This document shows, in pieces, positions 1 to 5,375 of a DNA stretch of 6,629 bases (position 1 is its first letter; each line of letters begins with the position of its first letter). Position numbers and translations under genes: made by a program. The DNA is from Synergistaceae bacterium (lineage in GTDB: Bacteria > Synergistota > Synergistia > Synergistales > Aminobacteriaceae). The notes beneath the pieces were generated by a model. That model did no database searches. It saw only the letters and a program-made list of their open reading frames with translations, and was not told where the DNA came from. The DNA is taken from positions 1-6,629 of the forward strand of contig JAFSQO010000339.1 of NCBI GenBank assembly GCA_017446645.1, written 5' to 3'.

Positions 1-99
1 AGGCAGCTTCAGCTTCATCCCGTAGTGAGTCTTTTCCGGTTTTATGCTTACGTCGTGCCTGCGAATCTTATTCAGCAAATTTAAATCAGATATTTTCAT
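1..99 (-). CDS. N-terminal fragment of an unidentified protein (cut by left edge)
   Basis: An open frame starts with ATG at 99-97 and runs without a stop to base 1, giving 33 residues that begin MKISDLNLLNKIRRHD. A GAAGAG stretch six bases upstream of the ATG is a fair ribosome binding site. The fragment is basic (many Lys and Arg), with no obvious signal peptide, membrane segment or motif. I do not recognise the family. Its position directly after mrdA would suit a cell-division or envelope gene such as minC, but the visible residues do not resemble MinC as I know it, so no name is given. The frame is also open upstream of the ATG as far as the mrdA stop codon, so a start farther upstream (for instance TTG at 171-169) cannot be excluded, although that TTG lacks a Shine-Dalgarno sequence. 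Confidence 0.6.
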   Translation of the reverse strand, partial: MKISDLNLLNKIRRHDVSIKPEKTHYGMKLKLP

Positions 100-142
100 T
101 TTTGACTCTTCACTTTTTTCTCTATGAATTCTCGTAGCTATA

Positions 143-171
143 ATTATTTTGTGAATTCGGGAATTTTGCAA
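143..171 (-). promoter_or_regulatory. Candidate sigma-70-type promoter for the left-edge gene
   Basis: In the 84-base gap after mrdA the minus strand reads TTGCAA (171-166), a 17-base spacer, then AATAAT (148-143). These match the -35 and -10 consensus at four and five of six positions with ideal spacing. Transcription would start near 136, leaving a leader of about 37 bases before the ATG at 99. The gap is AT-rich, so a chance match is possible. No hairpin followed by a T-run was seen in the gap, so read-through from the mrdA operon may also reach the next gene. Confidence 0.4.
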
Positions 172-183
172 GTGTAAAATTTC

Positions 184-1896
184 TCAATGCGCCAGTAAGT
201 GAGCTAATAATTGCCCTACTAACGGAGCTGCTACACTGCTGCCGTGCTTTCCTGCTTCGATAACTGCGACTGCTACATATCTGGGATCTTCAGCCGGAGC
301 ATAACCTGCAAACAATGCATGGTCATCACCGTGGGAGTTCTGAGCTGTCCCGGTCTTGCCTGCTACACTGACCCCGAATCTGCCTGCCCGTGAACCTGTA
401 CCCCTGCTTACGACATAATTCAAGCCTTTCTGGACAATAGCAAGTTTCTCAGGAGTTACGCCTATTTCTTCCGGTTCTTTATAACTCTTTTGATTCAGGT
501 GAGGAGTTACTAATTTGCCGCCGTTTGCTATAGCTGCATAGACCCTCGCAATCTGTATCGGAGTCATTAACACATAGCCTTGTCCTATCGAGTAATTCAC
601 TGTGTCTCCTGAAGCCCAGTTAGTTTTGAATCTTCGCATCTTCCAATCAGGGCCTGCAATATTGCCGCCGCTTTCACCGGGTAAATCAATGCCAGTCGGT
701 TCACCAAGATGAAATTTTCTGCCCCACTTGATTAACTTGTCAATCCCTGCTTTGAGTCCTACCTGATAAAAGAAAACGTCACAGGAATGCTGCAAACCTC
801 CGATAACGTTTAAGCCTCCGTGACCTGAGTGCTTCCAACACTTGAACAAATGCGAACCCATCTTCAGACCTCCCCTGCATGAAAACATAGTAGAAGCATT
901 AATCACGTCTTCCTCAAGGGCTGCTATGGACATGAATGCCTTGAAAGTACTCGCTGGCGGATAAACTCCGGCGATGGCTCTGTCTAACATCGGTCTGTCC
1001 GGATTATTCATTATCTCGTTCCATTCACGGCCTGAGACTCCCCAAGTTAATGGGTTGTTGTCATAGACAGGACTCGAAGCAAGGGCCATTACTGCGCCCG
1101 TCTTAACGTCCATAGCAAGCAATGCGCCTTTATAGTTCTTCAGTAATTCAACGGCTAACTTTTGGGCTGACATGTCCAAAGTCAAATGCATGTCCTCACC
1201 TTTTACTGCATCAGTAGCGTCAAGTGTCCTGACTTTGCGTCCCCTTGCATCGACTTCGAGACTCTCCTGGCCTGGTCTGCCGCGTAAAATATTCTCGTAG
1301 CTGCGTTCAATTCCTGATTTCCCTATTGTGTCGCCTCCTGTATAGCCTTCTTCGTAACGGGCCTTCAGCTCCTCTTCAGAGATTTCGCCGACATAGCCAA
1401 GAACATTAGCAACGACATTGCCTGCCGGGTAAGTGCGCCTCCATACGCTCATGGGGAATAACTCACGAGGGAATTCGTAATCTGCAATTAATTCGGCCAT
1501 CTGGGTCATGGTTAAATTTGGCACTATCCTCATTACACGATACGGTGCGAGTCTCTGCTGCTTTATGATTTTTTCGAGATTTTCGACCTCAATAGGGATT
1601 CCGTGCTTCTTGAGAATCCTGCTGAGTCTCTCAAGTTTTTCAGGAGTGTTTAAATCTAACGGATAACCCATTATGCAAAAAGTCGTATCATTCACTGCTA
1701 AAGGCACACCGTTACGGTCAAATATCTCGCCTCGCGGAGCGGGGAATCTCATTACACGCAATTTATTATTGTGGGCTAGCCTGATGTATTTATCGCCCTG
1801 ATAAATCTGACAAAAATATAAACCTCCCAGCAAAATAAACATCGAGATGGTTATAGAGTACATGAAAAATTTTAATCGTCCGTCTAATACTTCCAT
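184..1896 (-). CDS. mrdA: Penicillin-binding protein 2, elongasome transpeptidase
   Basis: This is a class B penicillin-binding protein that cross-links new side-wall peptidoglycan together with RodA, MreC and MreD. It has a short cytoplasmic start, one membrane anchor (about residues 11-30), then the non-catalytic dimerisation/pedestal domain (about 50-225, including APRGEIFDRNG at 53-63 and IGKSGIE at 191-197). The transpeptidase domain fills the rest. The catalytic motifs are all present: STFK with nucleophile Ser316 and Lys319, SCD at 371-373 in the SxN position (SxD is usual for the PBP2 branch), and KTGT at 514-517. At 570 residues it is on the short side for PBP2 (often 600-650), but it looks complete. 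The ATG at 1896-1894 is preceded by AGGAG that overlaps the mreD stop codon. Stop is TGA. Cys340, Cys353, His359 and Cys372 may form a zinc site. MrdA is favoured over the division paralogue FtsI because of the SxD motif and the mreBCD context. Confidence 0.95.
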   Translation of the reverse strand: MEVLDGRLKFFMYSITISMFILLGGLYFCQIYQGDKYIRLAHNNKLRVMRFPAPRGEIFDRNGVPLAVNDTTFCIMGYPLDLNTPEKLERLSRILKKHGIPIEVENLEKIIKQQRLAPYRVMRIVPNLTMTQMAELIADYEFPRELFPMSVWRRTYPAGNVVANVLGYVGEISEEELKARYEEGYTGGDTIGKSGIERSYENILRGRPGQESLEVDARGRKVRTLDATDAVKGEDMHLTLDMSAQKLAVELLKNYKGALLAMDVKTGAVMALASSPVYDNNPLTWGVSGREWNEIMNNPDRPMLDRAIAGVYPPASTFKAFMSIAALEEDVINASTMFSCRGGLKMGSHLFKCWKHSGHGGLNVIGGLQHSCDVFFYQVGLKAGIDKLIKWGRKFHLGEPTGIDLPGESGGNIAGPDWKMRRFKTNWASGDTVNYSIGQGYVLMTPIQIARVYAAIANGGKLVTPHLNQKSYKEPEEIGVTPEKLAIVQKGLNYVVSRGTGSRAGRFGVSVAGKTGTAQNSHGDDHALFAGYAPAEDPRYVAVAVIEAGKHGSSVAAPLVGQLLAHLLAH

Positions 1897-1906
1897 TAAG
1901 CTATAT

Positions 1907-1911
1907 CTCCT
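1907..1911 (-). promoter_or_regulatory. mrdA ribosome binding site overlapping mreD stop
   Basis: The minus strand reads TAGGAG, in which the mreD stop codon TAG (1912-1910) shares its last two bases with the AGGAG core. The core lies ten bases before the mrdA ATG. A ribosome ending mreD would sit on the mrdA site, which suggests translational coupling and fixes the mrdA start. Confidence 0.65.
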
Positions 1912-2386
1912 ACACTTTCTGAGAGTTCTTGACCTTGCGAGAATATATATACATCGTCAACAAGATAGCCGGTAACGAGTTAGCCTGCTGTCTGATAAAG
2001 AACACCCAACCCGCAGAGCCTCCCAAAATCAAAACAGGAAGCAACGGGGGGATCAGCTGCGAAAATTCCATTAAGAGAAAGACAAGCCAGCCAGTTCCCG
2101 AAATTCTGCCCTGAGGAGGAATTAATGCCCAGACCTGAATCACGATTATGACGACTGTGACATAGCCTAACGTAAAGAAGCCGGGAATGCCGACCCATCG
2201 CAAATCCCAGAGAATTCCGCCGGCAAAGGCACACCATATTGCCGTAAGTCCTTTTGCACTGTCAGAACCGGAGTCAATCAGCAATTTATATACAATACCA
2301 AGAATAAAGAGTCCGGGTATCTGCATTCCGCCTCCGCTGAAGACTGTCAATAAATCCTGAATAAGCCACAAAATTATCAGAGTCAT
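1910..2386 (-). CDS. mreD: Rod shape-determining membrane protein MreD
   Basis: A very hydrophobic 158-residue integral membrane protein, of the usual MreD length (about 160-170). About five or six membrane segments can be seen (roughly residues 3-16, 22-36, 47-59, 69-88, 98-118 and 137-147). GILWDL at 57-62 matches the Gly-x-x-x-Asp-Leu feature typical of MreD. The C-terminus is short and basic (SRKVKNSQKV), as expected for a cytoplasmic tail. MreD links the MreB filament and MreC to RodA/PBP2 in the inner membrane. The ATG lies two bases after the mreC stop codon, and its ribosome binding site GGTGAG (2401-2396) is inside the last mreC codons, so translation is probably coupled. MreD is poorly conserved in sequence, so the name rests on topology, this motif and its place between mreC and mrdA. 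Stop is TAG. Confidence 0.9.
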   Translation of the reverse strand: MTLIILWLIQDLLTVFSGGGMQIPGLFILGIVYKLLIDSGSDSAKGLTAIWCAFAGGILWDLRWVGIPGFFTLGYVTVVIIVIQVWALIPPQGRISGTGWLVFLLMEFSQLIPPLLPVLILGGSAGWVFFIRQQANSLPAILLTMYIYSRKVKNSQKV

Positions 2387-2388
2387 GA

Positions 2389-3159
2389 CTAATAGCTCAC
2401 CGTGTAAAATCTCGACAAATCAGCACCAGGCTCAACTTTGTACGTTGCATAACCGTCAGGCCCTACTGCAAACTCGCCGGTTATTTTCCCAATTGGCAAA
2501 CCAGGAGGAAGCTGCTCGCCGATCATTGCAGTACTTATGTTCATGCCTGCACGTGCTGCACCTTTAGACGCAGGGATATAGCGCAAATATACATTGCCGT
2601 CACCGTTGCCCATGACTACACCAAGCTCGCGGGTCTCTTCGATGACTACAGGGATCATGAATGAAGGCGAAGTGATTAACTCGGCCCAGCTTGACATTAA
2701 CGATACAGAGCTTACACGGCCAATTAAGTAACCGTCAGAGAAGATTGCAAGACCCTGAGTGATTCTATCATGTTCGCCCCTGTCGATTCTAATTTCACTC
2801 CACCATGACATAGGTGCCCTCAGTGTAACACGTGCTGAACGGACATCGCTGCTTGTCACTGAGTAACTTTTCTCGCCGGAGACCCGTGCAAGGTCTATAC
2901 GCAATTTAGCATTCTCTTCTTTGAGGCGTGTAACTTCGTCATTCAGAAAATCCTGACTCTGAGAACGCGACCGCCAATGCAGATATACTTCACGCATTAT
3001 CAAAGCAGGATACTCCGGGATAGACAATACAGTCCCCCAAATATCTACAATGCTCTTCATGACACCAAGACCGGAGCTTACTCCCAGCAGGAATAACGCT
3101 ATGATTAAGGCTGTCAGACCGTGTGCCCATTCCCTTGAAGTATTTCTAGTATTATCCAT
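2389..3159 (-). CDS. mreC: Rod shape-determining scaffold protein MreC
   Basis: MreC is a bitopic protein that scaffolds the elongasome outside the cytoplasmic membrane and activates PBP2. The sequence has a short cytoplasmic start, one membrane segment (about residues 14-35), a linker, a coiled coil rich in Glu, Lys and Leu (about 68-97), and the beta-rich MreC domain to the end. Typical MreC features are RVSSV at 148-152 and LPPGLPIGKITG at 217-228, equivalent to the common FPxGLxIGxV stretch. At 256 residues it is at the short end for the family, with no long C-terminal tail. The ATG at 3159-3157 follows mreB by 14 bases. Its ribosome binding site is weak (AAGAG at the mreB stop, eleven bases away), so expression may depend on ribosomes arriving from mreB. 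No earlier in-frame start exists, because a TGA lies directly before the ATG. Stop is TAG. Confidence 0.95.
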   Translation of the reverse strand: MDNTRNTSREWAHGLTALIIALFLLGVSSGLGVMKSIVDIWGTVLSIPEYPALIMREVYLHWRSRSQSQDFLNDEVTRLKEENAKLRIDLARVSGEKSYSVTSSDVRSARVTLRAPMSWWSEIRIDRGEHDRITQGLAIFSDGYLIGRVSSVSLMSSWAELITSPSFMIPVVIEETRELGVVMGNGDGNVYLRYIPASKGAARAGMNISTAMIGEQLPPGLPIGKITGEFAVGPDGYATYKVEPGADLSRFYTVSY

Positions 3160-3173
3160 TCACTATTTAACTC

Positions 3174-4229
3174 TTAACGTGATCCGCGTTCGACTGACAT
3201 TAAGACCCTGCGCATTGAGCTTAAATTATCGAGTATTTTGCCGATTCCCATTGCAATAGAATACAAAGGCTTCTCAGCAGGAATAACTGGGGTATTCACG
3301 GCACGCGATAATCTTTCTGCAAATCCATGAAGCAGGCTAACCCCTCCGGTCAAGATTATGCCTCTGTCAACTACATCTTTTGCGAGTTCAGGGGGCACTT
3401 TTTCCAGGGCGACTTTCACCATGTCTTCAATGCTGACAAGTATAGGCTCAATTGCTTCACGGACTTCGATTGACGAGACTATATCACTCTTTGGCAAGCC
3501 ATCCGATAAATCACGGCCCTTGACATGCATATCGAGTTCAGGGTTCATAGGCAGGGCACTCCCTATCATGTTCTTGACTTCTTCAGCAGTTGACTCGCCG
3601 ATTAATAACGAGTAACGCTGACGAACCATTGCTACAATTGCATCGTCCATCATTTTGCCTGCTGTCCTTAACGAACGTGTGACGACAATTCCGCCCAATG
3701 AGATAACGCTGACCTCGCTGGTACCTCCTCCGATGTCGATTATCATGCAGCCTGAAGGCTTCCCAATCGGCAGACCTACACCGAGTGCTGCGCTTATAGG
3801 CTCTTCGACTATATAGGCTTCACTTGCTCCTGCACCTAAAGTTGCATCGATAACGGCTTTGCGTTCGACTTCAGTGATTTCGGCAGGGATAGAAATTACG
3901 ACTCTGGGATGAACTGCGAAAGTGCTGTTAGAGCTGACACGGCGCAGACAGTACTTTATAAGCTCCTGGGTCATGTCGAAGTTTGCTATAACTCCGCCTT
4001 CAAGAGGCCAGATTGCTTCGATACCGCGGGGGACTTTGCCGGACATTGCTTTAGCTTCACGGCCTACTGCGATTATCTGGTAGCCTTCTCCTCTGGGTAA
4101 TTTCTTGGCAGCAACTGCACTCGGCTCACTAAGCACAATGCCTTTATCCTTCACATAGACTACGATATTTGACGAGCCTAAATCAATACCAACATCAAGA
4201 CTCAACATTCCGGAAAACATTTTGAACAT
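3174..4229 (-). CDS. mreB: Actin-like cell-shape protein MreB
   Basis: A bacterial actin homologue that forms ATP-bound filaments under the cytoplasmic membrane and orients side-wall synthesis. The 351 residues match the family length (about 335-350). The N-terminus MFKMFSGMLS resembles the membrane-binding helix of E. coli MreB. Nucleotide-site motifs in order are DVGIDLGSSN (12-21, phosphate 1), VEEP (141-144, with the likely catalytic Glu143), DIGGGTSEV (165-173, phosphate 2) and ILTGGVSLL (292-300, adenosine). Several normally fixed positions differ: SSN for TAN, GKMMD for GDxMD near 191-195, and Val297 in place of the third Gly of LTGGG. The last 15 or so residues form a basic tail beyond the usual end. 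Start ATG at 4229 is chosen because GGAAGGA lies ten bases upstream; Met4 and Met8 would lose the helix. mreC follows after 14 bases. Other MreB-like proteins (Mbl, MreBH) are possible, but mreCD linkage supports MreB. Stop is TAA. Confidence 0.96.
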   Translation of the reverse strand: MFKMFSGMLSLDVGIDLGSSNIVVYVKDKGIVLSEPSAVAAKKLPRGEGYQIIAVGREAKAMSGKVPRGIEAIWPLEGGVIANFDMTQELIKYCLRRVSSNSTFAVHPRVVISIPAEITEVERKAVIDATLGAGASEAYIVEEPISAALGVGLPIGKPSGCMIIDIGGGTSEVSVISLGGIVVTRSLRTAGKMMDDAIVAMVRQRYSLLIGESTAEEVKNMIGSALPMNPELDMHVKGRDLSDGLPKSDIVSSIEVREAIEPILVSIEDMVKVALEKVPPELAKDVVDRGIILTGGVSLLHGFAERLSRAVNTPVIPAEKPLYSIAMGIGKILDNLSSMRRVLMSVERGSR

Positions 4230-4239
4230 GACTCTAAAT

Positions 4240-4246
4240 TCCTTCC
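4240..4246 (-). promoter_or_regulatory. mreB ribosome binding site
   Basis: The minus strand reads GGAAGGA ten bases before the ATG at 4229-4227. It is the strongest purine run near the three possible Met starts (residues 1, 4 and 8) and favours the first, so the N-terminal amphipathic helix is kept. The site lies in the 28-base gap after the hydrolase gene, the longest gap inside the operon. I saw no convincing promoter in that gap. Confidence 0.55.
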
Positions 4247-4257
4247 ATAATACTTTG

Positions 4258-4893
4258 CTATCTTGGCCAATATGGATTTAATTCACGTTCCGAGCCTATA
4301 TTAGTATCAGGACCATGACCAGGCAGAACATGCAAGCCGTCCGGAAATTCTGCAAGTTTTCGCAGTGAGGCTTCGAGCTTCAGGTCATCGCCGCCGTCTA
4401 AATCCGTACGCCCTACGCTCTGGGCAAAGAGTGTATCACCTGAAATCAGCAAATTATGGCCGTCCTTATCCGTGATTAAGTAGCAGACACTGCCCTCTGT
4501 ATGTCCGGGGGTTTCCATGACTTTTATGCTGTAATTTGGGAAGTCAATAATTTCACCGTCATGTACTTCCTTGAAGTCCTGAATACCCGTGCAGTGAACG
4601 CCTAACAATGCCTGAAGATTCGCAGAAGGTTGTCTCAGCATGAAGGCATCTTTGCTACCTATATAAATATTATTATTGACGAACGGCACAAACTCATGAA
4701 TACCAGCAATGTGATCTATATGTCCATGAGTTAATAATACCATAGTGAGCTTTAGGTCATTGTCACTCAAAAAGTTAATTACGTCCTCAGTCTTTCCGCC
4801 GGGGTCTATAAAAAATGCCTCGCGGGTCTCATCGTCCCAGAATAAATAGCCGTTTGTCCATAATGCTCCCAGAGGGAAACGTTTATAATTCAT
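4258..4893 (-). CDS. Metallo-beta-lactamase-fold hydrolase, glyoxalase II-like
   Basis: A 211-residue single-domain hydrolase of the metallo-beta-lactamase fold, probably cytoplasmic (no signal peptide). The dinuclear metal ligands are all visible: THGHIDH (His56, His58, Asp60, His61), His131 in TPGHTEGS, Asp153 in SGDTLF and His193 in LPGHGP. The stretch SVGRTDLDGGD (159-169) is typical of the short YcbL/GloB-like group, which hydrolyses thioesters such as S-lactoylglutathione. It lacks the C-terminal helical glutathione-binding domain of true glyoxalase II (about 250 residues), so the thiol substrate is unknown. Genes of this type often follow RSH and dtd in Firmicutes and relatives. AAGGA (4910-4906) lies twelve bases before the ATG, a slightly long spacing. 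The ATG inside GGATG is out of frame with this gene. Stop is TAG. Confidence 0.9.
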   Translation of the reverse strand: MNYKRFPLGALWTNGYLFWDDETREAFFIDPGGKTEDVINFLSDNDLKLTMVLLTHGHIDHIAGIHEFVPFVNNNIYIGSKDAFMLRQPSANLQALLGVHCTGIQDFKEVHDGEIIDFPNYSIKVMETPGHTEGSVCYLITDKDGHNLLISGDTLFAQSVGRTDLDGGDDLKLEASLRKLAEFPDGLHVLPGHGPDTNIGSERELNPYWPR

Positions 4894-4919
4894 GTAAATT
4901 TTTCATCCTTTCGTGTTTA

Positions 4920-5366
4920 TTATTTATCGATTATGAATGTCAGCGGGCCGTCGTTGATTATTTCTACTTCCATTTCAGCACCGAATTCACCGCACGAGAC
5001 TTTACTCAGTCCCTTAGATTTTACACGCTCGACAAAATAATTATATAATCTCTCTGCTTCAATTGGGTCAGCCGCGTCACTGAAGCCCGGTCTCCTGCCT
5101 TTAACACATGAAGCATACAGCGAGAACTGCGACACTAACAAGACCTCGCCGTTAATGTCTTTGAGTGAGAGATTTATCTTGCCGTCAGAATCTTCAAATA
5201 TACGCAAAACCGTAATCTTGTCGGCCAGCCAGTCAGCATTTGACTCGTTATCGCCGTGAGTTACGCCTATGAAGACGCACATGCCTTGATTAATCTCGCG
5301 TTTGTCCTGAATGTTATTATTGACGATTACACTTGCACGTTTTACTCGTTGAATTAGCAGCCTCAT
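4920..5366 (-). CDS. dtd: D-aminoacyl-tRNA deacylase
   Basis: DTD removes D-amino acids (and glycine mischarged on tRNA-Ala) from tRNA, protecting translation in the cytoplasm. The 148 residues match the family length (about 145-150) from the N-terminal MRLLIQRVKRASV to the end. The two signature motifs of the dimer-interface active site are present: SQFSL at 79-83 (family SQFTL/SQFSL), followed by the usual KGRRPGF at 89-95, and NDGPLT at 138-143. The second motif is normally GPVT; here Val is Leu, but the essential Gly140-Pro141 pair is kept. The ATG lies nine bases after the RSH stop codon, with a strong purine run AAGGGGG (5385-5379) inside the last RSH codons, so the two are probably translated in a coupled way. 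The TAA stop is followed at once by a second in-frame TAA. Confidence 0.96.
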   Translation of the reverse strand: MRLLIQRVKRASVIVNNNIQDKREINQGMCVFIGVTHGDNESNADWLADKITVLRIFEDSDGKINLSLKDINGEVLLVSQFSLYASCVKGRRPGFSDAADPIEAERLYNYFVERVKSKGLSKVSCGEFGAEMEVEIINDGPLTFIIDK

Positions 5367-5375
5367 AATTTACAT

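Noticed and set aside
100..183. Rho-independent terminator after mrdA
   Set aside because: The only symmetrical elements are AT-rich GAATTC and AATTCGGGAATT palindromes, with no GC-rich stem followed by a T-run.
1980..2237. Minus-strand 85-codon frame inside mreD in a different frame
   Set aside because: It overlaps mreD fully, lacks MreD-like hydrophobic pattern or any known motif, and the mreD frame fits the family in length, topology and position.
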